Below, piece after piece: positions 1 to 5,775 of a stretch of 5,775 nt of DNA. A program made the translations under genes and the position numbers. The DNA is taken from NCBI GenBank assembly GCA_036567945.1, contig DATCTM010000113.1:1-5775 (forward strand), written 5' to 3'. The stretch comes from BRH-c54 sp036567945 (GTDB taxonomy: Bacteria; Bacteroidota; Bacteroidia; Flavobacteriales_E; Vicingaceae). The notes beneath the pieces were generated by a model, which saw nothing but the letters and a program-made list of their open reading frames with translations, ran no database searches and was not told the DNA's origin. Each line of letters begins with the position of its first letter. Position 1 is the stretch's first letter.

Positions 1-1
1 T

Positions 2-142
2 AGTATTACCGAACTACATGAAGAATTATACCATAACGAAGTAGAAATTATCTCCGATTTAGAAAGCACTTTTTACGATACCATAGAATTTACCATAGTA
101 GATGTGAATGGCTATATTTTGACTTTTTCTGAGGAGAAATAG
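2..142 (+). CDS. VOC (glyoxalase/bleomycin-resistance fold) family protein, C-terminal fragment
   Basis: Only the last 46 codons are in the window; the reading frame is open to the left edge and stops with TAG at 140-142. The visible end contains TIEFTIVDVNGYILTF, which matches the closing strand of VOC-fold proteins (compare the common pattern 'EF.V.DPDGY.L.F'), preceded by a stretch reading HEELYHNEVEIISDLEST that resembles the helix and strand usually found before it. VOC proteins include glyoxalases, dioxygenases and antibiotic-binding proteins. In metal-dependent members a Glu ligand usually lies in this last strand (as in 'GN.IEL'); here the strand reads GYILTF, so a non-metal, bleomycin-resistance-like subgroup is more likely, but that is inference from a fragment. 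The substrate cannot be told. The gene ends 40 bases before the start of the large secreted protein on the same strand. Confidence 0.7.
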   Translation, partial: SITELHEELYHNEVEIISDLESTFYDTIEFTIVDVNGYILTFSEEK

Positions 143-153
143 AATAAAAACAT

Positions 154-161
154 TACCTTCG
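154..161 (+). promoter_or_regulatory. Possible Bacteroidota -7 element before the large secreted-protein gene
   Basis: The bases TACCTTCG match the Bacteroidota sigma-A -7 consensus TAnnTTTG at all but one fixed position. No TTG is found at the usual 17-23 base distance upstream (the nearest alternative is CTG at 129-131), so the -33 half is poor. Transcription from here would begin near 168, leaving a leader of about 15 bases before the ATG at 183 and only about 6 before the ATG at 174. In such AT-rich DNA a chance match is quite possible. Confidence 0.25.
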
Positions 162-182
162 TTGGTTTAACCCATGATTCTT

Positions 183-242
183 ATGAAGAAAATATTATCA
201 ATTATAGCTTTAATTTATATAGGTGCTTTTTCATTAAACGCT
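183..242 (+). other. Sec signal peptide of the large secreted protein
   Basis: Twenty residues with Lys2-Lys3, a hydrophobic core (ILSIIALIYIGAF) and a Leu-Asn-Ala end before Gln21. A Gln directly after the cleavage site is typical of Bacteroidota exported proteins and can cyclise to pyroglutamate. There is no lipobox cysteine, so this is not a lipoprotein. Confidence 0.85.
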
Positions 243-3200
243 CAATTTTCCCCACCTGTTAACCTCTCTACTTCATTTCATCAAAAGGCAAAAACTTTTG
301 CAATTGATATTGATAATGATAGCGATGAAGACATAGTCGTTTTTGATCAATATAAGATTGTTTGGTTTGAAAATTTTGGGAATGGAGTTTTTGATTCATT
401 CGGTCGTTACAATTTTATTGAAAATACAAAAGGAGGGAATTCTGTTGCATTTTTTGATATGGATTTAGATGGGCATATCGATATTGTTTGGAATAATCAA
501 ATTGAAGTAGCTTGGAATAGAAATTTAGGAGGAGGTAATTTTTCAGAGAAACAAATAATTGCAATAGCTAGTACTAGTTTTTATCCTCATAAAGTTATTA
601 CTAATGATTTTAATTTAGACGGGTTTCCGGATGTGGTTGTATCTTCATATTTATACACTAGCAATGAATTAGTTTGGTTTGAAAACTTAAATGGTCAAAC
701 ACTAGATACTACAAAACAAATTATCTCCAATATTAAAACTAAATTCTTTAATGTAGCAGATATAAATAATGATGGGTTAAAAGATGTGTTATCTGCCCCT
801 CATAATATTCATGGATTATATTGGCATATCAACATGGGAAATGGAGTGTTTATCGATTCTGTCATTGCTTATCCTAACTTAACTGCAGTAAATAAAGTAA
901 TGACTACTATAGATATTGATAATGATGGAAACTTAGATGTCGTTCACAATATATATGGTCTTAGATGGGTTAAAAACTTTGGTAATGGACTATTTGATTC
1001 TATTTCCAATTATATTGACACTTCTTTTAGTTTTTCTAATAATAACTTTGAAGAATTAATAGCGAAAGATGTTGATAATGATGGTTATGAAGATTTGTTA
1101 TTTGCTGATGGTTTAAGAGTCTTTTTGATAAAAAATTTAGGGGGATATTTTGCACCAACTCAAGCAATAAGTAATTCAGCTGGTTTTAACGCATGGGGAG
1201 TTTCAACAGGAGATGTAAATGGTGATGGAAATATAGATATCTTACCAAGTAAATTAATGAGTTCTACTGAAAATGATAAAATTATTTGGTTTAATAATTT
1301 AGGAAATGGAGTAATTGATTCTTCATTTAACACCATAGCAAGTAATATTACACGTGATGCTAACCAAATTAAATCATCTGATATGGATAATGATGGCGAT
1401 GTTGATATTGTGCTAATAGCTGGAGATGGTCTTGTTTGGTACGAGAATTTAGGGAATGGCAATTTTAGTCCATTAAAATTTATTATAACTGGATATGGTA
1501 ATAGCCCTTACCTTGAACTTGGAGACATAGATGGAGATGGACTTACAGATATAATCACTAGTATTGGTGGTTTTGATAAACTTGAATTTCATAAAAATTT
1601 AGGAGGAGGTCTATTTGCCTCCCCCATTAATGTAAATATTCCTCAATCATCTTGGCCAGGAGGTTCTGGTGGTAATATTCTTGGACTTAATTTAATTGAA
1701 CTAGCAGATATAGATAATGATAGTGAATTAGATATACTATTTTGTTCATCACATTCAACCTCAAGTAAAATTGGTTGGTATGAAAATTTAGGTGGAGGAG
1801 CATTTGATTCTACAGACCAAAACATTATCTTTCAAGAAACTTCTTTTGTATCAACAAGTGCCATAAAATCAAAAGATATGGATAATGATGGCGACAATGA
1901 TATTGTTGTTATTTTAAGAACTCCAATAAATAAATTATGTTGGTTTGAAAACATGGGCAATGGATTGTTTGGAAATAGACAAGACATAGAAACCTACTCA
2001 CAACAGAGAATAGATTTATTTATTTCCGACATTGATGGTGACGGTGACAATGATATTGTTGCTTGTGAGAGCAATAAAGTTGCTTGGCATGAAAACTTAG
2101 GTTCAGGTAATTTTGGAGCTGGACAAGTAATCTCAACTAGTATTGTTAATCCCTCACATATTTTTTGTATCGATTTTGATAATGATGGAGATAATGATGT
2201 CATTGTAAGCTCAGAGACTGATAGTATAATTGTTTGGTTTGAAAATTTTGGGAATGGCAATTTTAGTACACACAAAACTATTGCAACTAATCTTAGATAT
2301 CCAGCTTCAGTTTATGTAGATGACATAAATAATGATGGAGTTCTTGATATCTTATCTACCTCTAAACAACACGGTATTATCATAAAAAATCACTCTCAAT
2401 CGCCATACAAATTAAAAGGAAAAGTATATTATGATGCTAACCAAAATTCGATTTTAGATAGTAATGAGTTAGGTTTACCCTTCATACCAACACAACTTCA
2501 ACCCTCTAGTATGGGATTTGCTACATACGATGGTAATTATATATATGCTGTAGATACTGGTATTTATACTATTAATCATTTACCTGTTAACAATTGGAAT
2601 TTAAGTTCAGATTCTGCCTCATATACAAGAGAAATTACAACTCAAAATATTTCTGAAGACAGTCTTGACTTTGGTTTTTATCCTGATTCTATCATAACTA
2701 TAATCCAACCAGATATAACTGGAGGTTTTCCTAGGTGTAACACCATTGTTAATTATTGGCTAAACATTCAAAACTTAGGAACAACAATTCCAAGTGGATA
2801 CTTACATCTAACTTTGCACAATTCTATTACTTTTGTTTCATCAGACTTAATCCCCGACTCCATAAATGGTCAAAATATTTATTGGAGTTATGATTCACTT
2901 TTTTTCTATAAAAATAAAAAAATTAACCTACAAGTTCAGATGCCTAATTTTACTCAAATGGGAAACATTATAACCTCATACCTATCAGTTTATGAACTAG
3001 ACAACAACAATATTGTATATTCTAACTCCGATAGTCTTAAGCAAATTTTAGTATGTGCTTACGATCCTAACGACAAAACTGTAACACCTAAAGGTGAAGG
3101 GTGGCAAGGTTACGTTTTAAATAACCAAGAGTTAGAATATCTAATTCGTTTTCAGAATACTGGAAATGATACTGCTGTCAACATAATGATTGCTGATCAA

Positions 3201-4685
3201 TTAGATACTAACTTAGATTGGAGTTCTTTTCAAATTATTTCATCAAGCCATTCAGATAAACTTCAAATATTAGTAACCCCGAATGGAGAAATTTCATTTA
3301 GATTTAATAATATTATGTTACCCGATAGCACAGCTGATTTTCTTAAAAGTCAAGGTTTTGTTAAATTTAGGATTAATATGAACCCTAATTTATTACCTAA
3401 CACAAAAATTAAAAATAAAGCTCATATATATTTTGATGCAAACCCTGCTATAATAACTAATAATGTTTTAAACACTATTTATGATTGTAGTAATATTAAT
3501 TTACACCTAACCTCAACAAATATATGCCAAAATGAAAAATTAATAGGCTATTCTTATGAAAGTGAATTTAGTGGCGCTTATTGGGAAATTGATTCTATAT
3601 ATTCTTCAAATAATGACTCATTAATATGGAGTGCAGATACAGTAGGAACATTTGATTTAAAATTAACTATAAATAACTCTTTATGTAACAAAGACACCTT
3701 AATAAGTATTACTGTAAATCCTTCCGCATCATCAAGTTCTACAATAGAAATATGCCAAAATGATAGCATTTTTCTAGAAGGAAACTACCAAAACACTTCA
3801 GGAATTTATTATGACACTTTACAGACTATCTTAGGTTGTGATAGTGTTATGGCAACAACTTTAACTGTTAAACCTGCTTTTATTGTCCAACAAAATAGTA
3901 CTATTTGCCAAAACGATAGTATATTTCTTGGTGGAAACTATCAAAATACTTCAGGAACTTATTACGATAGTTTGCAAACAATTCTTGGGTGTGATAGTGT
4001 AATAGCTACCACATTAACTGTTAACCCTACTTTTGTTACTCAACAAAGTCTTTCTATTTGCCAAAACGACAGTGTATTTCTTAATGGTAGCTATCAAAAT
4101 ACTTCAGGAACATATTATGATAGTTTACAAACTATTTTAGGTTGTGATAGTTTAATAGAATCAATCCTAGTTGTAAACTCTTTGCCCACAGTCAACTTAA
4201 ATTCTTTTAACCCTGACACATTGTGTAATAACAGCAATCCAGTTTCGCTTCCAATTGGAACTCCTTCTGGTGGAATTTACTCAGGTAATGGTATAAATGG
4301 TAATAATTTTGACCCTTCATCTGTTAGTATTGGAACACATAATATAATCTACACTTTTACTGATAATAATTCTTGTATAAATAGTGATACAACAAGTATT
4401 TATGTTGTACTATGTACAAGTATAGAAGATATTAATGTTATTCCTAATATCAGAGTTTATCCTAATCCAAATACAGGGAAATTTATTATTGAAAAAATTA
4501 ATGAATTTAACCAGTCAATTAATGTGAAATTACTAGACGGAAATTCTAAATTAATTATTGATAAAACAATTCTGAACAATCAAGATATTATAGAATTTGA
4601 CATTACCAACTACAGTAAAGGATTATATTATTTACATATTATTATCGATAATAATACTTTTGTAAAAAAGATATTGAAAAATTAA
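183..4685 (+). CDS. Large secreted FG-GAP/VCBS-repeat protein with T9SS type A sorting domain
   Basis: A 1500-residue exported protein, probably a surface or released adhesin or binding protein; the ligand is unknown. I chose the ATG at 183 because it gives a compact signal peptide (MKK, hydrophobic core, cleavage after Ala20, mature N-terminus Gln21). The in-frame ATG at 174 adds only Met-Ile-Leu and cannot be excluded. Order of parts: signal peptide 1-20; 14 FG-GAP/VCBS-type units about 21-740; SdrD_B-like module about 743-825 with an Asp-rich loop near 751 and ending in 'FGFYPD'; a poorly defined beta-rich segment about 826-955; a Bacteroidota 'YDPNDK' module about 960-1099 (DUF7619-like, with LEYLIRFQNTGNDTA and a closing IYFDANP); a short Ig-like segment; three 51-residue cysteine repeats from 1189; a PKD/Ig-like module with GGIYSGNGI about 1335-1405; T9SS sorting domain about 1423-1500. 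Sec export followed by T9SS passage is the known route for this layout. No enzyme domain is visible. The frame is intact throughout. Module names come from memory of family patterns, not from a search. Confidence 0.92.
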   Translation: MKKILSIIALIYIGAFSLNAQFSPPVNLSTSFHQKAKTFAIDIDNDSDEDIVVFDQYKIVWFENFGNGVFDSFGRYNFIENTKGGNSVAFFDMDLDGHIDIVWNNQIEVAWNRNLGGGNFSEKQIIAIASTSFYPHKVITNDFNLDGFPDVVVSSYLYTSNELVWFENLNGQTLDTTKQIISNIKTKFFNVADINNDGLKDVLSAPHNIHGLYWHINMGNGVFIDSVIAYPNLTAVNKVMTTIDIDNDGNLDVVHNIYGLRWVKNFGNGLFDSISNYIDTSFSFSNNNFEELIAKDVDNDGYEDLLFADGLRVFLIKNLGGYFAPTQAISNSAGFNAWGVSTGDVNGDGNIDILPSKLMSSTENDKIIWFNNLGNGVIDSSFNTIASNITRDANQIKSSDMDNDGDVDIVLIAGDGLVWYENLGNGNFSPLKFIITGYGNSPYLELGDIDGDGLTDIITSIGGFDKLEFHKNLGGGLFASPINVNIPQSSWPGGSGGNILGLNLIELADIDNDSELDILFCSSHSTSSKIGWYENLGGGAFDSTDQNIIFQETSFVSTSAIKSKDMDNDGDNDIVVILRTPINKLCWFENMGNGLFGNRQDIETYSQQRIDLFISDIDGDGDNDIVACESNKVAWHENLGSGNFGAGQVISTSIVNPSHIFCIDFDNDGDNDVIVSSETDSIIVWFENFGNGNFSTHKTIATNLRYPASVYVDDINNDGVLDILSTSKQHGIIIKNHSQSPYKLKGKVYYDANQNSILDSNELGLPFIPTQLQPSSMGFATYDGNYIYAVDTGIYTINHLPVNNWNLSSDSASYTREITTQNISEDSLDFGFYPDSIITIIQPDITGGFPRCNTIVNYWLNIQNLGTTIPSGYLHLTLHNSITFVSSDLIPDSINGQNIYWSYDSLFFYKNKKINLQVQMPNFTQMGNIITSYLSVYELDNNNIVYSNSDSLKQILVCAYDPNDKTVTPKGEGWQGYVLNNQELEYLIRFQNTGNDTAVNIMIADQLDTNLDWSSFQIISSSHSDKLQILVTPNGEISFRFNNIMLPDSTADFLKSQGFVKFRINMNPNLLPNTKIKNKAHIYFDANPAIITNNVLNTIYDCSNINLHLTSTNICQNEKLIGYSYESEFSGAYWEIDSIYSSNNDSLIWSADTVGTFDLKLTINNSLCNKDTLISITVNPSASSSSTIEICQNDSIFLEGNYQNTSGIYYDTLQTILGCDSVMATTLTVKPAFIVQQNSTICQNDSIFLGGNYQNTSGTYYDSLQTILGCDSVIATTLTVNPTFVTQQSLSICQNDSVFLNGSYQNTSGTYYDSLQTILGCDSLIESILVVNSLPTVNLNSFNPDTLCNNSNPVSLPIGTPSGGIYSGNGINGNNFDPSSVSIGTHNIIYTFTDNNSCINSDTTSIYVVLCTSIEDINVIPNIRVYPNPNTGKFIIEKINEFNQSINVKLLDGNSKLIIDKTILNNQDIIEFDITNYSKGLYYLHIIIDNNTFVKKILKN
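243..2402 (+). repeat. Fourteen FG-GAP/VCBS-type propeller repeats (protein-level tandem array)
   Basis: Asp-rich loops of the form D-x-[DN]-x-D-[GS]-x-x-D begin at residues 42, 92, 142, 193, 244, 296, 344, 400, 448, 509, 565, 616, 664 and 714, spaced 48-61 residues apart and mostly close to 51. Most loops are followed some 10-20 residues later by a W-[FY]-E-N-[LF]-G-[NG]-G-x-F motif; it is degenerate in units 3 and 6 and missing from unit 14. Loops of this kind bind calcium in integrin-type FG-GAP propellers. The loop of units 1 and 10 ends in Ser instead of Gly. The repeats are well diverged as DNA, apart from short exact matches such as 357-385 with 2229-2257. Confidence 0.88.
3747..4178 (+). 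repeat. Three tandem 153-bp (51-residue) cysteine repeats
   Basis: Units begin at 3747, 3900 and 4053, with an exact 153-base period; the third diverges after about 42 residues. Each unit holds an ICQNDS motif, a central YQNTSGxYYDxLQTILGCDS motif, and two cysteines 28 residues apart (Cys1191 and Cys1219 in the first), which could pair in a disulfide outside the cell. This 'C..DS..L.G.Y...G.Y.D.L....GCDS' pattern is a recurrent module in Bacteroidota surface proteins. DNA divergence between units is largely at third codon positions. Confidence 0.9.
4449..4682 (+). other. T9SS type A (Por secretion system) C-terminal sorting domain
   Basis: The last 78 residues begin with IRVYPNPNTGKF and end with GLYYLHIIIDNNTFVKKILKN. 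The 'YPNP..G.F' start, the 'GLYYL.I' strand and the basic 'KKI.K' tail are the hallmarks of the type A sorting signal, which directs passage through the outer membrane and is normally cleaved on the outside, with the substrate released or attached to A-LPS. No T9SS machinery gene lies in this window. Confidence 0.95.
4655..4662 (+). promoter_or_regulatory. Possible -7 element for the crotonase gene, inside the end of the upstream gene
   Basis: The bases TACTTTTG are an exact match to the Bacteroidota -7 consensus TAnnTTTG, 48 bases before the ATG at 4711, and would give a leader of about 40 bases. No TTG sits 17-23 bases upstream. The motif lies in the codons for the last residues of the sorting domain, so it could be chance in AT-rich coding DNA. 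If real, the crotonase gene is expressed independently of the large gene. Confidence 0.3.
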
Positions 4686-4710
4686 TTATCAAAAAGTCAA
4701 CTTAAATAAA

Positions 4711-5481
4711 ATGAACGCAACAGAACAAGGAAACGTAACATTTGAAATTAACGAAAAAGGTATTGCCACCATAGAGTTTTTTCACCCTATGAGTAATTCA
4801 TTACCCGGAAAAGTATTGAACCAACTAGCTAATACCATTACCGAATTAGGAAATAATAGTCAAGTAAAAGTGATTATTCTTAAATCGGAAGGAGATAGAG
4901 CTTTTTGTGCAGGAGCTAGTTTTGATGAATTAATTTCCATTGATGATATAGAAACCGGAAAAGTATTTTTCTCGGGTTTTGCCAATGTGATAAATGCTGC
5001 CAGAAAATGTCCTAAATTTATTATTGGACGAGTGCAAGGAAAAGCTGTTGGCGGTGGCGTAGGTATGGCAAGTGCTGTTGATTATTGTTATGCTACTAAA
5101 TTTGCTGCTGTTAAGTTAAGTGAACTAGCGGTTGGTATCGGTCCTTTTGTGGTTGGCCCTGCTGTGGAAAGAAAAATTGGCACCTCAGCAATGAGTATGT
5201 TAGCCATCAATGCTACCGAATGGTATTCTGCCGAATGGGCAAAAGAAAAATCATTATATGCCGAAATTTTTGATTCTATTGAAGCAATGGACGAAGCCAT
5301 TGAAGTATTAGCAAATAAGTTAGCTCAATCTAATCCGGAAGCAATGAGCATGCTGAAAAAAGTATTTTGGGAGGGAACAGAACATTGGGATACCTTACTA
5401 AGTGAACGTGCAGCTATGAGTGGTAAATTAGTGCTTTCTAATTTTACCAGAAATGCAATTAATGCTTTTAAGAAGAAATAA
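4711..5481 (+). CDS. Enoyl-CoA hydratase/isomerase (crotonase) family protein
   Basis: A complete 256-residue protein, the usual length for a single-domain cytosolic crotonase. These enzymes act on CoA thioesters, stabilising an enolate in an oxyanion hole. Both hole segments are visible: AFCAGA at 64-69 and GKAVGGGVGM at 110-119. Of the two acid/base glutamates of mitochondrial enoyl-CoA hydratase (rat Glu144 and Glu164), the second is present as Glu138 in LSELAVGIGP, but the first is replaced by Gly118; the 20-residue spacing fits. A very similar 'G-x-G ... LSE-x-x-[IV]-G-[IL]-x-P' layout occurs, as I recall, in Pseudomonas LiuC/GnyH methylglutaconyl-CoA hydratases of leucine breakdown, so a branched-chain acyl-CoA hydratase is one candidate; an isomerase is another. 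The start follows an A-rich, SD-free leader 25 bases after the previous stop. The gene converges with the minus-strand gene to its right. Its DNA is clearly richer in GC than the large gene upstream. The family is certain, the substrate is not. Confidence 0.93.
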   Translation: MNATEQGNVTFEINEKGIATIEFFHPMSNSLPGKVLNQLANTITELGNNSQVKVIILKSEGDRAFCAGASFDELISIDDIETGKVFFSGFANVINAARKCPKFIIGRVQGKAVGGGVGMASAVDYCYATKFAAVKLSELAVGIGPFVVGPAVERKIGTSAMSMLAINATEWYSAEWAKEKSLYAEIFDSIEAMDEAIEVLANKLAQSNPEAMSMLKKVFWEGTEHWDTLLSERAAMSGKLVLSNFTRNAINAFKKK

Positions 5482-5495
5482 AATACTCCTTAATA

Positions 5496-5512
5496 GTTAG
5501 TTATTGACTAAC
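5496..5512. terminator. Small perfect hairpin between convergent genes, possible weak terminator
   Basis: GTTAGT at 5496-5501 pairs perfectly with ACTAAC at 5507-5512 across a 5-base loop. It sits at the junction of the two converging genes and overlaps the last codons and stop of the minus-strand gene. The stem is short (6 bp, two G-C pairs), and no T-run directly follows on the plus strand; on the minus strand a T-rich stretch follows only after about 10 bases. A role in termination is therefore speculative. Confidence 0.25.
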
Positions 5513-5775
5513 AACATTTACCAACTGCTTGTGCCAACTATTCTTTAATGGCAGTTCCCAAGTAGTATCAAATTCTTTTTTAGTGGTAATGGTATTGTTG
5601 AACACGATGGTTTCATCGTTAATTTTATTATCGTTATAAAGTGTTTCAAAGTCGTTTAACTTTACTAAAACAGCTTTCTCACCTTCTTTATAAGACTGAT
5701 TCATTCTGTCTAACAAACTCAATTCTAACTCTTGCTCTAATTCTTTCATTAGTTTTACAGAAGCATCTTGAGCTC
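5501..5775 (-). CDS. Unrecognised protein, C-terminal part, running off the right edge
   Basis: The minus-strand frame is open from the right edge to a TAA at 5503-5501, giving 90 visible residues. An ATG at 5749 could begin an 82-residue protein, but the frame stays open upstream of it (AQDASVKL precedes the Met) and the Met lies inside what looks like a continuous charged helix, so I treat this as the end of a longer protein. The visible part starts with a Glu/Leu-rich helix (KELEQELELSLLDRM), then a mixed segment with VLVKLNDFETLYNDNKI, ETIVFNNTITTKKEF and a closing WELPLKNSWHKQLV. There is no signal peptide, membrane segment or cysteine in view. I do not recognise the family and assign no function. 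It converges with the crotonase gene, 19 bases between stops. Confidence 0.6.
   Translation of the reverse strand, partial: AQDASVKLMKELEQELELSLLDRMNQSYKEGEKAVLVKLNDFETLYNDNKINDETIVFNNTITTKKEFDTTWELPLKNSWHKQLVNVVSQ

Noticed and set aside
164..172. GGTT-T-AACC palindrome just before the large gene, considered as an operator
   Set aside because: Arms of only four bases are expected often by chance, and there is no second copy or known regulator match.
1160..2275. Open minus-strand frames at 1160-1462, 1643-1825 and 1994-2275 with similar 'PFPKFS-Q' stretches
   Set aside because: They are antisense shadows of the propeller repeats: the recurring PFPKFS pattern is the complement of the repeated ENLGNG codons. 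They have no independent coding signal.
3578..3769. Open minus-strand frame inside the large gene
   Set aside because: Lies wholly opposite a well-supported coding region, shows no recognisable domain, and is of a length expected by chance.
3747..4178. Direct repeats considered as a CRISPR array or minisatellite
   Set aside because: The period is 153 bases, in frame, and the units differ mainly at third codon positions; there are no short identical repeats with variable spacers.
183..4685. Possibility that the large protein contains a catalytic domain (protease, glycosidase or nuclease)
   Set aside because: All segments are beta-rich repeat, adhesive or sorting modules; I see no catalytic motif of a known hydrolase.
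4686..4710. Gap between the large gene and the crotonase gene, searched for a terminator or Shine-Dalgarno sequence
   Set aside because: No stem-loop and no GGAGG-like sequence is present; the gap is simply A-rich, as is usual before starts in Bacteroidota.
5088..5300. Open minus-strand frame opposite the crotonase gene
   Set aside because: The plus strand carries clear crotonase motifs through this region; the antisense frame resembles no family I know.

Overview
The window looks like chromosomal DNA from a member of the Bacteroidota, most likely a flavobacterium-like organism. The signs are AT-rich DNA, A-rich translation starts without Shine-Dalgarno sequences, and a very large secreted protein that ends in a type IX secretion system (T9SS) type A sorting domain, a pathway confined to this phylum. 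The protein's middle and C-terminal modules (SdrD_B-like, the 'YDPNDK' module, 'GCDS' cysteine repeats, 'GGIYSGNGI' module) are also characteristic of Bacteroidota surface proteins.

Layout from left to right: (1) the last 46 codons of a VOC/glyoxalase-fold protein, plus strand, ending at 142; (2) a 1500-residue secreted protein, 183-4685, which takes up 78% of the window; (3) after 25 bases, a complete crotonase-superfamily gene (enoyl-CoA hydratase/isomerase type), 4711-5481; (4) the C-terminal end of an unrecognised protein on the minus strand, 5775-5501, converging on the crotonase gene with only 19 bases between the stop codons. No stretch over 300 bases lacks a gene, and I see no tRNA, rRNA, CRISPR array, insertion sequence or riboswitch.

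The large protein is the main interest. After a signal peptide it carries 14 FG-GAP/VCBS-type repeats of about 51 residues, each with an Asp-rich calcium loop (D-x-[DN]-x-D-[GS]), and most followed by a W-[FY]-E-N-[LF]-G-N-G-type closing motif. The repeat phase fits exactly 14 whole units, so a pair of seven-bladed propellers is a natural hypothesis. Then come an SdrD_B-like module, a 'YDPNDK' module, three tandem 51-residue cysteine repeats, a PKD/Ig-like module and the T9SS sorting domain. It should be exported through the inner membrane by Sec, cross the outer membrane through the T9SS, and be released or attached at the surface. Its ligand cannot be read from the sequence.

Nothing links the four genes into one pathway. 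The flanking genes look like ordinary metabolic or hypothetical genes, and the large gene is visibly poorer in GC than the crotonase gene. I found no convincing new multi-gene system. The points worth checking are the 14-unit architecture, the repeat evolution inside this gene, and the crotonase active site, which keeps only one of the two classical catalytic glutamates.
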